This document shows positions 8,686-17,887 of a stretch of 44,521 nt of DNA, piece by piece. Position 1 is the stretch's first letter, and every line of letters starts with the position of its first letter. A program made the translations under genes and the position numbers. Under the pieces are notes generated by a model that saw only the letters and a program-made list of their open reading frames with translations, was not told where the DNA came from and searched no databases. Source of the stretch: Candidatus Anaerotignum merdipullorum (GTDB taxonomy: Bacteria > Bacillota > Clostridia > Lachnospirales > Anaerotignaceae); contig DXEB01000068.1 of NCBI GenBank assembly GCA_019115165.1, forward strand, positions 1 through 44,521. Direction: 5' to 3'.

Positions 8686-9858
8686 TCACGCAAAACATTC
8701 CTGTAACATTTCTAAAATTTCTTCCCGTGTCATTCTCTTATAGCTGCCTTGAGAGATATTGCAGGAATCAGCAATCTCTTTGAGTATTGCTCGATCCGAA
8801 ATACCCAATTCCCGTAAAGTAGTTGGCAAACCCATTTCTTGGATAAATCCTGCAAGTGCCTCTACACCGGCTTTTGCCATCTCTTCATCACTTCTTCCTG
8901 CTCGAGGAATCTTCCACACTTCTTCTGCAAATCGTACAAATTTTGCAAGACTATAACGATAAATATGACGATAATATACCGGATGGATAACTGCCAAACC
9001 AAATCCATGATTACAGTTGGTATACGCCCCCAATTGATGCTCTATTTGATGGCACTCGAAATCGCATTTCTTTCCCAGCTTTATGATCCGATTTTCTGCC
9101 ATTGTAGACGCCCAGAATAAATTGCTGCGCGCAGTATCGTCCTCTGGATTGCGAACCGCCGCTCTTAGATTGCGGATCACACTCTTCATCAACGCTTCCG
9201 AAAGATCGTCAGAAAGATTATCCTCGTTTGGCTCACTGAAATACGTCTCCATAATATGAGATAAAATGTCAAATCCTCCAGAAATCATCTGTTTTGTCGG
9301 CAAGCTATAGGTATAAGTTGGATCCATCAGTGCAAACTTCGGATTGCATTTGGGATAATCTCTTCCTGTTTTGATCTTTGCCTCCTCATTGGTAATGACT
9401 GCACCTCCATTGCATTCGCTTCCCGTTCCAGCTGCAGTAACAATCACACCTAACGGCATCGGCTCAAAATCAATCACACCGGCTCTTGCCCAGAAATCTT
9501 CCCAAATATCGCCTTCATAGACCGCCGCCATAGAAACAGCTTTACAGCAATCCATCACGGACCCGCCGCCGATTCCCAGAATCATATCTACATGATGTTC
9601 TCTTGCCAATTTTGCACCTTCCAAAACTTTCGTATAGGTCGGATTTGACATAATTCCAGAGAACTCAACAATAGTTTTTCCCGATTCCCGAAGCAATGAT
9701 GTTACAGTATCATAAATACCATTTTTCTTGATCGAACCGCCACCATAAGCAAGCAACACCGTATCGCCATACGGTTTCAGCAGACAATCCAAATATTCTT
9801 TCACACATCCTTTTCCAAAATAAACCTTTGTCGCATTTTCAAAAATAAAATTATTCAT
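8686..9858 (-). CDS. Iron-containing alcohol dehydrogenase (YqhD/BDH type)
   Basis: 390 residues, the same family as the protein at 853-2040 and plainly homologous over the full length (both carry GGGSIKKNGIYD at 39-50). Metal ligands D197, H201, H270 and H284 are present, with GGGS at 98-100 region for the cofactor. NAD(P)H-dependent aldehyde reduction is the known family activity. Start at ATG 9858 with AGGAGG seven bases upstream; the adjacent in-frame TTG is not needed. It lies downstream of a LysR gene on the same strand, separated by a terminator, and begins the dehydrogenase - FMN reductase - AKR operon. Confidence 0.94.
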   Translation of the reverse strand: MNNFIFENATKVYFGKGCVKEYLDCLLKPYGDTVLLAYGGGSIKKNGIYDTVTSLLRESGKTIVEFSGIMSNPTYTKVLEGAKLAREHHVDMILGIGGGSVMDCCKAVSMAAVYEGDIWEDFWARAGVIDFEPMPLGVIVTAAGTGSECNGGAVITNEEAKIKTGRDYPKCNPKFALMDPTYTYSLPTKQMISGGFDILSHIMETYFSEPNEDNLSDDLSEALMKSVIRNLRAAVRNPEDDTARSNLFWASTMAENRIIKLGKKCDFECHQIEHQLGAYTNCNHGFGLAVIHPVYYRHIYRYSLAKFVRFAEEVWKIPRAGRSDEEMAKAGVEALAGFIQEMGLPTTLRELGISDRAILKEIADSCNISQGSYKRMTREEILEMLQECFA

Positions 9859-9982
9859 CAAGCATCCTCCTTATTGTACGTTTTCATCCATCCATTACGC
9901 CTAGTAATAATATCGAAACATCCATCCAGCAAAACATGTTCTATCCATCCTGATTCCTTCCTTGTTGTTCTGTTCTTATTAT

Positions 9983-10019
9983 AAAAAAAAGAAACTTCTT
10001 CAGAAGTTTCTCTTTTTTT
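9983..10019 (-). terminator. Terminator after the second LysR gene (bidirectional)
   Basis: GAAACTTCT and AGAAGTTTC flank a two-base loop, with A8 on the left and T7 on the right, so it can end transcription in either direction. On the minus strand its U-run runs straight into TATAAT (9983-9978), a candidate -10 box for the dehydrogenase operon. Confidence 0.85.
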
Positions 10020-10051
10020 CTCAGTATGAACCAATATGTTTCTACTGTCAT

Positions 10052-10945
10052 TCATGACATTGTTTGTTTTGCTGCTTCTAAAAAACGCTTTACACTTTCC
10101 GATGGATGAATGGCATGCAACAGACCAAATGGGATGGTATACTTCCAATCGACCGGTAGAATTTTTAAGAGCGGATGCACAGATTGCCAGTTCTCTATCG
10201 CCATTAAAATATCATTGCTATTTTCACAGCGATTAAATACATCTACGTTATAAAAATCAATATCCACAATATGAACCTGCGGATGATTCTTCCATAAATC
10301 ATCCCGTAGCATATCTACATAATTGCTCCATCCGCGATGCATTAACATAAAATTTTCTCCATACAAATCTTGTATACTCAGTTTCTCTTTCTTCGCCAGT
10401 TTATGATTGATCGAAACGGCACAGCAAATCGGTACTCTGGATAGTTCAAGCCCTGCACATTGCCGAAAGTGTAACATCGTATCATCAAAAATACCTGCAA
10501 CCACATCAATATTTTGACCCAAATTCTTCAATATTTCTCTGGCATTCTCCGGTGTATTGACAAACGGTACCAACTGGAATTTCATATCAGGACAAAGTTT
10601 CTGCAAAGGATACCACATATGTATCAGTGTTTGCGCCGGCGTCATCGGTGAGGTTCCAATCCGAATCACATGATTTACCTCTTTCATCGCATTCTGTGCT
10701 CGGATGACTGCTTCTTTACAGTATTGCATGATATATTTCGCATCTCGATATAAGGACTTACCGCCTTCTGTCAAAACCAATCCGCGATGAGTACGAACAA
10801 ACAGCACAACATCCAGACTTTTTTCCAATAAATTGATTTGTTTAATTACGGCAGGAGGGGAAATGAACAATTTCTCCGCGGCTTTATTAAAACTGCCAGC
10901 TTCCACTACCTGCACAAATGTTTCCAGCTGCGGATTATACATCAT
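10052..10945 (-). CDS. LysR family transcriptional regulator
   Basis: 297 residues. Winged helix at the N terminus (NPQLETFVQVVEAGSFNKAA, EKLFISPPAVIKQINLLEK) and a ligand-binding domain from about residue 90 (IRIGTSPMTPAQTLI). ATG start with AGGAGAGGATC upstream. It has a candidate promoter at 11186-11213 that would give an unusually long leader of some 230 bases, with a small upstream reading frame whose stop overlaps this start. Downstream on the same strand is the dehydrogenase/FMN reductase/AKR operon, the likely target. Only weakly similar by eye to the LysR at 4091. Confidence 0.93.
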   Translation of the reverse strand: MMYNPQLETFVQVVEAGSFNKAAEKLFISPPAVIKQINLLEKSLDVVLFVRTHRGLVLTEGGKSLYRDAKYIMQYCKEAVIRAQNAMKEVNHVIRIGTSPMTPAQTLIHMWYPLQKLCPDMKFQLVPFVNTPENAREILKNLGQNIDVVAGIFDDTMLHFRQCAGLELSRVPICCAVSINHKLAKKEKLSIQDLYGENFMLMHRGWSNYVDMLRDDLWKNHPQVHIVDIDFYNVDVFNRCENSNDILMAIENWQSVHPLLKILPVDWKYTIPFGLLHAIHPSESVKRFLEAAKQTMS

Positions 10946-11012
10946 GATCCTCTCCTATCGTAATATTTTTTGCCACAACATCTTCTGCAATGTTTTCAAA
11001 ACGATCCATCAT
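10935..11012 (-). CDS. Possible 25-codon leader ORF overlapping the LysR start
   Basis: ATG at 11012 with AGGAG three bases upstream opens MMDRFENIAEDVVAKNITIG plus five residues, stopping at TAA 10937-10935 inside the first codons of the LysR gene. The frame is open a further 17 codons upstream without an ATG. It could be a translated leader peptide that couples to LysR, a decayed gene remnant, or chance. I know no family for it. Confidence 0.25.
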   Translation of the reverse strand: MMDRFENIAEDVVAKNITIGEDHDV

Positions 11013-11185
11013 GGGCTCCTGAAGATCTCCCCAAGTATCTTTATTGTATCGTTCAAAAAATAGCTAGAAAAGAAAATGATTCTTGTCTCTGCCATTCAAA
11101 TTTAATCATAATCCGATCTATTAAGTCCAGCCATACCTTTGCACTACATGAACATCGGGGAAACAGGATACATAAATTTATCCAA

Positions 11186-11213
11186 ATTATACCATAGTTT
11201 TCCAAATTTGCAC
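11186..11213 (-). promoter_or_regulatory. Candidate promoter of the second LysR gene
   Basis: Minus strand GTGCAA (11213-11208), 16-base spacer, TATAAT (11191-11186). The rest of 10946-11337 holds no other gene I can support. Confidence 0.4.
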
Positions 11214-11337
11214 GCTCCATTTTTACAAATGTTCTCTTAGTTTGAAATATTCATTCGTTTCGGGAACTTTTCAGCTTGCAATCCTAATTCCAACTCCTTT
11301 CCACAAAACAGATATATACAGCGTCATCAAACATAAA

Positions 11338-13305
11338 TCACTGTTGTATTTGTTGTTTTATCCACTGCTGTTTCTGCATAGGTGGCAGACAAGCATGCTC
11401 TTTGCAGACATAAAAAGTAGTTTCTTGATTCAGCATGGGATATTCCTTGTTTCCTCCAGGCACCACGCGCACCGCGGCATGATCCGTCAAGAAAAAAGGT
11501 AAATCCTGCACATCCTCGACATTTCCCGCAACGGTAATCTGTGTCGGCGGTTCCAAATAATCAGATAGTGCAAGGAAAAACATCGTATATCCCGCAGGGT
11601 ATTTCTGTGCCTCTGCCGACAGATATTCCAACTGCTGTTTCAAAATCGCTTCTCTTTTTTCCTTTGGATCCAATGCCTGAAGTCTGATAAGATGATATGT
11701 CATCAACGCATTGCCACTGGGAATTGCACCATCATAGCATTCCTTTGGTCGTAGGAACAATGTTTCATGCTCGGTTCCATAAAGATAAAATCCGCCGTGT
11801 TTTGCATCATAAAAATGTGAAATCGTTTTTTCCAGTAATTGTTCCGCACGGTTCAAGTATCCTTTATCCAATGTAACATCATATAAAGCAAGCAATGCAA
11901 ATAAATAGCACGCATACTCGGTCAAAAATCCTTTTTCCCCTCGTTTCCCATTCCGATAGCTCACATAAAGCACATCATCCCTGCACATTGTTTGTTCGAT
12001 CCATTGCTGTGCTTTTTTTGCTGTTTTCAGGTCATCCAAATTCTGACTACTTCGATACAGTGCACAAAATGCAGCAATCATCAAAGAATTCCAAGCAGTC
12101 AAGATTTTATCATCCGTATGCAGCTTCGTTCGGTTTTTCCGATATTCCCGAATGCTTGGAAGAAATTTGTCAAATGCTGCGTTCTCCAAATGCTCTGCAT
12201 GCAAAAGATTTGGAATGCTTTTACCTTCAAAATTTCCCTGTTTTGTAATGCCAAATCGCTGATTCCATTCATTTCCTTCTGCTTCTCCCAATAGAGCGAT
12301 GATTTCTTCTGGTGTAAATACATAATACTTGCCTTCTTCCCCATCACTATCCGCATCTTGGGCGCTATAAAACGCACCATCGAGAGATGTCATTTCCGAC
12401 CGAATATAGGCAGCAGTTTTCTGGGCAACCGTAAGATACAGCGGCTTTTTGGTAATATCATACGCCTTACAATATGCAAGAATCAGCAGAGCATTGTCAT
12501 ATAACATTTTTTCAAAATGCGGCACCAAAAAATAACGGTCCGTGGAATATCGGCAAAATCCATAACCTACATGATCAAACAACCCACCAGCATACATCTG
12601 TCGAAGAGTTATCTCTACCATATGCAGCACAGCTTCATCTCCATTTTTTTGATACTGCTGTAAGAGAAAAAGCAGCTGATGTGGTGCGGGAAATTTAGGC
12701 GCACTGCCAAAACCGCCATAGGTTGCGTCAAAACTTTCTTTCAATGAACCAATGACTTGCTCTATACTTGTTTCATCTGCCTGAGAATAAGATACTTGAT
12801 CTTGCCGAAACGCTGCTGTACATTCCTCCGCAAAGCGAAGCAGCGTTTCCCGCTCTTCCACCCATTTTTTTCGAATGTGCAGCAGCAAATCCCGAAACCC
12901 TACAATCCCATAATGAGATGTCTTGGGAAAATACGTTCCAGCAAAAAACGGTTTTTGTTCCGCCGTCATAAAAATACTGGTCGGCCAACCTCCATTTCTG
13001 GTAAACGCCTGACAAACAGTCATATAAATACTGTCAATATCCGGTCGTTCTTCCTTATCGACTTTGATGGAGATAAAGTCTTTATTCAAAAGTTCCGCAA
13101 TCTCCGGATCTTCGAAACTTTCATGAGCCATGACATGGCACCAATGGCAGGTACTGTAACCAATACTCAAAAAGATCGGCTTTTCCTCCTCTCTCGCTCT
13201 TCGAAAAGCTTCTTCACACCACGGGTACCAGTCTACCGGATTTTCTGCATGCTGCAATAAATATGGGCTTGTCTGATTCTTCAAATGATTACTCAATATG
13301 ATCAT
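11338..13305 (-). CDS. DUF255 thioredoxin-domain protein (YyaL / SPATA20 family)
   Basis: 655 residues. An N-terminal thioredoxin-like DUF255 domain opens [20 protein letters not shown] and carries the redox motif CHWC at 53-56. The remainder resembles an (alpha/alpha)6 barrel of the six-hairpin glycosidase type (for example [31 protein letters not shown]). The biochemical role of the family is not settled. The length is normal. The ATG at 13305 sits only two bases from GGAG, so the TTG at 13296, eleven bases from it, may be the real start. It is divergent from the manganese catalase gene. Confidence 0.9.
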   Translation of the reverse strand: MIILSNHLKNQTSPYLLQHAENPVDWYPWCEEAFRRAREEEKPIFLSIGYSTCHWCHVMAHESFEDPEIAELLNKDFISIKVDKEERPDIDSIYMTVCQAFTRNGGWPTSIFMTAEQKPFFAGTYFPKTSHYGIVGFRDLLLHIRKKWVEERETLLRFAEECTAAFRQDQVSYSQADETSIEQVIGSLKESFDATYGGFGSAPKFPAPHQLLFLLQQYQKNGDEAVLHMVEITLRQMYAGGLFDHVGYGFCRYSTDRYFLVPHFEKMLYDNALLILAYCKAYDITKKPLYLTVAQKTAAYIRSEMTSLDGAFYSAQDADSDGEEGKYYVFTPEEIIALLGEAEGNEWNQRFGITKQGNFEGKSIPNLLHAEHLENAAFDKFLPSIREYRKNRTKLHTDDKILTAWNSLMIAAFCALYRSSQNLDDLKTAKKAQQWIEQTMCRDDVLYVSYRNGKRGEKGFLTEYACYLFALLALYDVTLDKGYLNRAEQLLEKTISHFYDAKHGGFYLYGTEHETLFLRPKECYDGAIPSGNALMTYHLIRLQALDPKEKREAILKQQLEYLSAEAQKYPAGYTMFFLALSDYLEPPTQITVAGNVEDVQDLPFFLTDHAAVRVVPGGNKEYPMLNQETTFYVCKEHACLPPMQKQQWIKQQIQQ

Positions 13306-13468
13306 CTCTCCTTTTTATCAACTCTTTTACCCTCCCGTCTTTTCCGCCGCAACCGTACTATCTCCACATGATCACGTTCCAATCATACACGATATTCCGT
13401 TGAAATACACGCTTTGTGCGAATCAAAAGCGTACTATCTTCCCTGTTTCTTATTTTCCTTTCCCAAAA

Positions 13469-13498
13469 ATCATATTGGTGTATATTATCCACAAAAAT
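13469..13498 (+). promoter_or_regulatory. Possible sporulation (SigE-like) promoter of the manganese catalase gene
   Basis: ATCATATT (13469-13476) followed by 13 bases and CACAAAAAT (13490-13498) loosely fits the mother-cell SigE pattern (-35 ATATT, -10 CATACA-T). Weak by eye; suggested mainly by the CotJC-like product. Confidence 0.25.
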
Positions 13499-13531
13499 AA
13501 GCAAAACTATTCTTACGAAAGGAGTGATCTT

Positions 13532-14239
13532 ATGTTCCGACACGAAAAACAACTATTCCATCCTGTATTTGTAGAAAAACCAAATCCACAATATGCCGTT
13601 CTCCTTCAGGAACAGCTAGGCGGTGGTAACGGTGAGTTAAAAGCTGCTATGCAGTATATCTCACAAAGTTTTCGAATCAAGGATCCAGAAATCAAAGACT
13701 TATTTTTGGATATTGCCGCAGAAGAACTCAGTCACATGGAAATGGTCGCACAAACCATCAATCTGCTCAACGGACATGATGTAGATGCCGCAGCAGTTGC
13801 TTCCGGTGAAATTCAAAGCCATGTCCTGCTTGGATTAAATCCGGGGCTGATCAACGCTTCCGGATATTCATGGACCGGAGACTATGTCACCGTTACCGGC
13901 GATCTTTGCGCTGATTTGCTTTCTAACATCGCTTCTGAGCAACGCGCAAAAGTTGTTTATGAATATTTATATCGCCAGATCCAAGATAAAAAAGTCAGAG
14001 ATACCATTGATTTTCTCTTAAATCGAGAAGAAGCACATAATGCTCTGTTCCGCGAAGCATTCAATAAAGTGCAGGATAGTGGATCCAACAAGGATTTCGG
14101 TGTAACCAAAGATTCCAGAATTTATTTTGATTTATCCAGCCCCTCTCCCGGCAATGCGTTTGGAGATACCAAAGCAAATCCTCCCAGCTTCCAGAATCCA
14201 AATGCATCAGAAAGAACTATGTCGGAGAATCGGTTTTGA
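13532..14239 (+). CDS. Manganese catalase family protein (CotJC-like)
   Basis: 235 residues. A ferritin-like four-helix bundle with the dimetal ligands expected for manganese catalase: E35, E65-x2-H68, E136 and E166-x2-H169. The family dismutates hydrogen peroxide, or as CotJC sits in the inner spore coat. The opening FRHEKQLFHPVFVEKPNP is typical of clostridial members. Start chosen at ATG 13532 (AAAGGAGTGATCTT upstream); the frame is open 78 codons further but without conserved sequence. The usual cotJA and cotJB partners are absent here. The C-terminal 50 residues are Asn/Ser/Pro-rich. Confidence 0.92.
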   Translation: MFRHEKQLFHPVFVEKPNPQYAVLLQEQLGGGNGELKAAMQYISQSFRIKDPEIKDLFLDIAAEELSHMEMVAQTINLLNGHDVDAAAVASGEIQSHVLLGLNPGLINASGYSWTGDYVTVTGDLCADLLSNIASEQRAKVVYEYLYRQIQDKKVRDTIDFLLNREEAHNALFREAFNKVQDSGSNKDFGVTKDSRIYFDLSSPSPGNAFGDTKANPPSFQNPNASERTMSENRF

Positions 14240-14247
14240 TAGCAAAG

Positions 14248-14280
14248 AAGGGTGTCGATTTCATCGACACCCTTTCGTCT
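14248..14280 (+). terminator. Terminator of the manganese catalase gene
   Basis: AAGGGTGTCGAT and ATCGACACCCTT form a perfect 12-bp stem over TTC, nine bases after the stop codon. The downstream tract TCGTCTTGTCTT is only moderately T-rich. Confidence 0.75.
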
Positions 14281-14455
14281 TGTCTTAACCATACAATATA
14301 TAATCCATCTGTTTCCTTTCTCCTCAGTTTCAAACTTTTTCCAATTCTTTCTATTAGTCCATATCAACTCCTTCTGTGCTGTATTTTAACCAATAAGAAG
14401 CTCGTTTTTAATACCAATTACCATGGTTTCCACTTTTCCAAAAACGGATATGTAT

Positions 14456-15091
14456 TCAGCTTTCCTGTTTCCATGTGGAAATTCGAATTTGTTCTGCGGT
14501 ATACCCAGTTTTCCGTTTGACGATGTCTTCAATTTGCGCTACTTCTGTTTCCGTCAGGCTGTCCTTACTTACAACAACATCAACCGTTTCGTCATCCATA
14601 CGAACATATGCATCTGAAAACCCCTTTGCCTGAATCATTGCTTCCGCAGCAGTTTCTTTCTCAATTCTTTGCTGCAGTTCCAACATGCTGTCACTGCAAA
14701 CAGTCTTTTGACTTTCACTAACATTGCTGTTGTTTAACATCTCCGTTAAAATATCTTTTTGCTTCGCCCTAGATTGTTCCCGCTCCAACTTTGCTTCTGC
14801 AAAATACTGGGAAGCATCTCCACCGCTATTCGCATTGACAAACACTGCAGCACCATCTCCCGTTGTTTCCGACACCTCTGCTGTTACAGGATCCAGTACC
14901 ATCTCATCCTCCGGCAGATCATCCGGAAGTGCTGCATAATCCACGGAAGCTGCATCTCCTTCTTCGGTCATCTGCATTGCCGTTTGAGTCCCTTCTGAGG
15001 ACTTGCTTTCCTGAAAATTCAAATACCCCGCCGCCGCAATCATCACTGCCAACGCTGTCACCACTACCTGATTCCTCTTTACTGTAAACAT
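14456..15091 (-). CDS. spoIIIAH: Stage III sporulation protein AH
   Basis: 211 residues. One transmembrane helix near the N terminus (VVVTALAVMIAAAGYLNF), then an acidic linker, a coiled segment (AKLEREQSRAKQKDILTEML) and a C-terminal EscJ/YscJ-like ring-building domain ending EVAQIEDIVKRKTGYTAEQI. SpoIIIAH is anchored in the mother-cell membrane around the forespore and binds SpoIIQ from the forespore to make the feeding-tube channel needed for late SigG activity. Last gene of the spoIIIA operon, 13 bases after spoIIIAG. No clear terminator is seen in the 200 bases beyond it. Confidence 0.95.
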   Translation of the reverse strand: MFTVKRNQVVVTALAVMIAAAGYLNFQESKSSEGTQTAMQMTEEGDAASVDYAALPDDLPEDEMVLDPVTAEVSETTGDGAAVFVNANSGGDASQYFAEAKLEREQSRAKQKDILTEMLNNSNVSESQKTVCSDSMLELQQRIEKETAAEAMIQAKGFSDAYVRMDDETVDVVVSKDSLTETEVAQIEDIVKRKTGYTAEQIRISTWKQES

Positions 15092-15104
15092 ACTTTTCTC
15101 CTCC

Positions 15105-15653
15105 TCATTTCATTTTCAGTATTGCTATTTTATGTGCGGGCACCTGCAATAACGCCTGTGCCGCACGATTTAACGCATCTTGAACCACAGCATTGTCTCC
15201 TCCCTGTGCCACAATGACAACCCCTTCCACTTCTGGCGCCAGTTCCGAAAGGATCAATGGAGATTGTCCGCCATTTTCATTTTCCATCAACACAACGGTA
15301 CTTTCCCGCCCGATACTCTCTTCTTCTTGTCTACTAGTTTCTTCCCGTTTTTCTTCTCTTGCTGGTATGCTCTCTTTCGTCGTACGATATGTCACCATCA
15401 CCCGTACCTGTCCAGCGCCAGAAACTTGTGAAAGTATCTTTTCCATTTCCTCTTCCAATCGACGTTCTGGACGCTCTTGCGACACCTCTGTGGAAACAAC
15501 CGATTCCACCTGCTCCTGTTCTACTTCTTCATCCGCAAAAAAATGTCTGCTGCAAAACAACAATACCACACCCAACGTCAATGCCGTTGCCACTTGCCGC
15601 CATAGCTTTTTTTGCTCTGGGCGAAACAGCTGACGCCAAAAATCAGATTTCAT
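15105..15653 (-). CDS. spoIIIAG: Stage III sporulation protein AG
   Basis: 182 residues with one transmembrane helix at about 21-38 and an EscJ-like ring domain (MEKILSQVSGAGQVRVMVTY, then APEVEGVVIVAQGGDNAVVQ). SpoIIIAG forms the large ring of the SpoIIIA channel. Its start overlaps the end of spoIIIAF by 11 bases. The insert between the two halves of the ring domain, very rich in Arg/Glu (EEKREETSRQEEESIGRES), is typical of the beta-barrel insertion region. Confidence 0.95.
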   Translation of the reverse strand: MKSDFWRQLFRPEQKKLWRQVATALTLGVVLLFCSRHFFADEEVEQEQVESVVSTEVSQERPERRLEEEMEKILSQVSGAGQVRVMVTYRTTKESIPAREEKREETSRQEEESIGRESTVVLMENENGGQSPLILSELAPEVEGVVIVAQGGDNAVVQDALNRAAQALLQVPAHKIAILKMK

Positions 15654-16134
15654 TCGTCTCTTCCTCCTCCGTCGTTTGTGCTCTCACGGTAATATCCGTT
15701 TTTTCCAATCCGTATTTTTTTGCCACTTCTGTTTTTATCATGTCAGATATTTCCTCTCCAACAATGGTCATATGGTTCAGACCCTCGCCCGCCTCCTCCC
15801 ATTCTATTTGAACTGCCGCTACATTTGCATCATATTGCTGCACTTCTTCTAATATCGCTTGCTCTGCCGCCCGCTTTGTCCATTTTTCCTGCAAATCTGC
15901 ATCAAAACTTGCATCTGTTTTTACGTTGACACTTTGTATCCAATTAGGCAATGATTCCGCTTCTGTTTTTGTCAACCGAAGCAAAGGCTGCAGTACTGCC
16001 ATCAAAACCAACATTCCCAATATCCATCTGGTATAGCGCCGCAAATTTCCATCCGGCATTAACAGCCCTACTGTCACTGAAAATACGGTCAATGCCGTTA
16101 TAGTTTTTATATATGCGGTAAATGTCTCCATCAT
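15643..16134 (-). CDS. spoIIIAF: Stage III sporulation protein AF
   Basis: 163 residues with two N-terminal membrane helices (TALTVFSVTVGLLMP; YTRWILGMLVLMAVLQPLL) and a soluble C-terminal ring-like domain. Start taken at ATG 16134, eight bases after AGGAAG; the in-frame GTG at 16143 sits directly on the ribosome binding site. It is part of the SpoIIIA channel in the mother-cell membrane and overlaps spoIIIAG by 11 bases. Confidence 0.93.
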   Translation of the reverse strand: MMETFTAYIKTITALTVFSVTVGLLMPDGNLRRYTRWILGMLVLMAVLQPLLRLTKTEAESLPNWIQSVNVKTDASFDADLQEKWTKRAAEQAILEEVQQYDANVAAVQIEWEEAGEGLNHMTIVGEEISDMIKTEVAKKYGLEKTDITVRAQTTEEEETNEI

Positions 16135-16152
16135 GCCTGCCACTTCCTTTCT

Positions 16153-17265
16153 CTAGACACTTCCAAGCAGCAAAAATGCGGAAAATAAAAACATGACTTC
16201 CACCAAAAAAACCACACCTAACAACAACGCGGTATAGTCTCCCGCAACACCGATACAAGAAACCAGTCTTGCTTCACAAATCGATTCCGTTGCTGCAGCT
16301 GTAAACTTAAAAATCAACGTCATCACAATCAATTTACAAAGTAAAGGCAAACACAATAGCAGAAAAAATAGAATTGCCGCTGCTAATGTTCCACCTCGCA
16401 ACGTGCTGGCAACCGCCGCCGCTGTATCCACGGCGCCACCCATCACATCTCCTACAATCGGTACAGCGTTTACCGCGATCTTCGCTGTACGAACTGCCAG
16501 ACCATTCAAAGCGCCGCCGCCAATTTTTTGCAAAGACAGCAGCAGCATAAATCCACCGGCCAATCCTTTCATGCCCCAAGAAATGCCTTGTTTCCACAGT
16601 TTTGCAAATCGTTCACAAAGCGGCTGTTCTGATAGTTTATCTGTCATCTCCAGCGCAACTGCAACCAATATAACCGGCACAATTATGGTTTTTGTCAAAA
16701 ATGCAATCAATGTGCAGCCACCCATCATGGTCGGTCCCATCAAAGCCGTCTGTGTCAAATTGCCCGAGGATGCTGCTAACGCCAAAAAAACCGGCAACAT
16801 TACTGCAAACGCATCTGCCGTTTGCCCAACCCGTTCCACAACTGCCTCCGTGATTTCAAAAAATGTAGAAATTAAAACCACAATCAAAATCATGTAACAA
16901 ACGTAAAACCCCATCTCTCCAACTTCTTTTCCGCAAAAGGAGCCACTGATCTGCCGAAGAATTGCCGCCAATATAGACACTGCCAACAGCTGTATCACCA
17001 ATCCTGTCTGGGTACGGATTTCCCCAAATGCCATCTCAAAGCCGCGATCCAGCCAATCCTCCGCCGAAAATGTAATACTTCCATCCAAAATCCCCTGCAC
17101 CAATTCCGAAAAAGACATATCTTCCAAATACTGTTCCGTTGCTTCATCAATTTCTTCCAAGTGTAAATCTGATAAGTACGCAGAGGCATCCATCTCTGTA
17201 GCCGCCGCCACAGATGGAAACAGAAGCAGGCAGCAGCAACAAACAATCATCCATCTGATTCGCAT
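16153..17265 (-). CDS. spoIIIAE: Stage III sporulation protein AE
   Basis: 370 residues. A cleavable signal-like N terminus (WMIVCCCCLLLFPSVAAA), a soluble stretch of about 60 residues containing EDMSFSELVQGILDGS, then roughly seven or eight hydrophobic segments. KIAVNAVPIVGDVMGGAVDT is a strongly conserved family signature. It is a multi-pass export-gate-like component of the SpoIIIA complex. ATG start with AGGAGGAGAGGACAG; 18 bases before spoIIIAF. Confidence 0.96.
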   Translation of the reverse strand: MRIRWMIVCCCCLLLFPSVAAATEMDASAYLSDLHLEEIDEATEQYLEDMSFSELVQGILDGSITFSAEDWLDRGFEMAFGEIRTQTGLVIQLLAVSILAAILRQISGSFCGKEVGEMGFYVCYMILIVVLISTFFEITEAVVERVGQTADAFAVMLPVFLALAASSGNLTQTALMGPTMMGGCTLIAFLTKTIIVPVILVAVALEMTDKLSEQPLCERFAKLWKQGISWGMKGLAGGFMLLLSLQKIGGGALNGLAVRTAKIAVNAVPIVGDVMGGAVDTAAAVASTLRGGTLAAAILFFLLLCLPLLCKLIVMTLIFKFTAAATESICEARLVSCIGVAGDYTALLLGVVFLVEVMFLFSAFLLLGSV

Positions 17266-17279
17266 CTGTCCTCTCCTCC

Positions 17280-17663
17280 TTATACTAAGTGCAGCACCAC
17301 ATCCAGCAACTCCAGCAATACTGGCGCAGATACCATCATCATCATCACTTTTCCTGCCAGTTCAATCTTTGCAGCCACTGCGCTTTCCCCTGCATCCATG
17401 CAAAGTTGTGAACCAAACTGGGATAAATAGGCAATTCCAATGACTTTCAATACAATGCCGAAATAGCCTTCTGTCACACCAGCCTGCTCCGCCATTTGTT
17501 CCAATAACTGCAACAATTCCTGCAATGGTGCACAAATCCATAAAAAAATCAATACCCCGGTTGCCAAAGCCGTCAATAAAGCCATCTGCGGATTCTCTCG
17601 TTTCAGCAATAGAGATAAAAAAGCACCTACAAACCCAAAAACAACAATTTTTTCCATCTCCAT
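17280..17663 (-). CDS. spoIIIAD: Stage III sporulation protein AD
   Basis: 127 residues with about four membrane helices. The family segment IGIAYLSQFGSQLCMDAGES is present, followed by the C-terminal hydrophobic helix. SpoIIIAD has homology to type III secretion export components (FliQ-like). Spacing to its neighbours is 12-14 bases, so translation is tightly coupled within the operon. Confidence 0.96.
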   Translation of the reverse strand: MEMEKIVVFGFVGAFLSLLLKRENPQMALLTALATGVLIFLWICAPLQELLQLLEQMAEQAGVTEGYFGIVLKVIGIAYLSQFGSQLCMDAGESAVAAKIELAGKVMMMMVSAPVLLELLDVVLHLV

Positions 17664-17675
17664 ATGCGTTCCCTC

Positions 17676-17870
17676 CTAAAACCGGAACAATGTTTCCATG
17701 GTTTCAAACAACGTACTGATATATTGAATCACCCAGAACAACACCACAACCAAACCTGCCAATGTTGTCAACATTGCCTGTTCCTCCCGTCCCGCTCGCA
17801 GCAGAACTTGATTTAAGACTGCCACTAATATGCCAACTGCCGCAATCCGAAATACAATGCCGATTTCCAT
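17676..17870 (-). CDS. spoIIIAC: Stage III sporulation protein AC
   Basis: 64 residues, two membrane helices (IVFRIAAVGILVAVLNQVLL; LTTLAGLVVVLFWVIQYI). Size and pattern match SpoIIIAC exactly, the smallest channel subunit. ATG start after GGGGGAAGAGGA. It lies between spoIIIAB and spoIIIAD. Confidence 0.96.
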   Translation of the reverse strand: MEIGIVFRIAAVGILVAVLNQVLLRAGREEQAMLTTLAGLVVVLFWVIQYISTLFETMETLFRF

Positions 17871-17887
17871 TCCTCTTCCCCCTTCTG

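Noticed and set aside
9858-10148. 96-codon minus-strand frame between LysR and the dehydrogenase
   Set aside because: Its 5' half shadows the LysR gene and it runs through the bidirectional terminator at 9983-10019.
16334-16897. Open frames on both strands inside spoIIIAE and other genes
   Set aside because: These are shadows of well-supported genes; no independent start signals or family resemblance.
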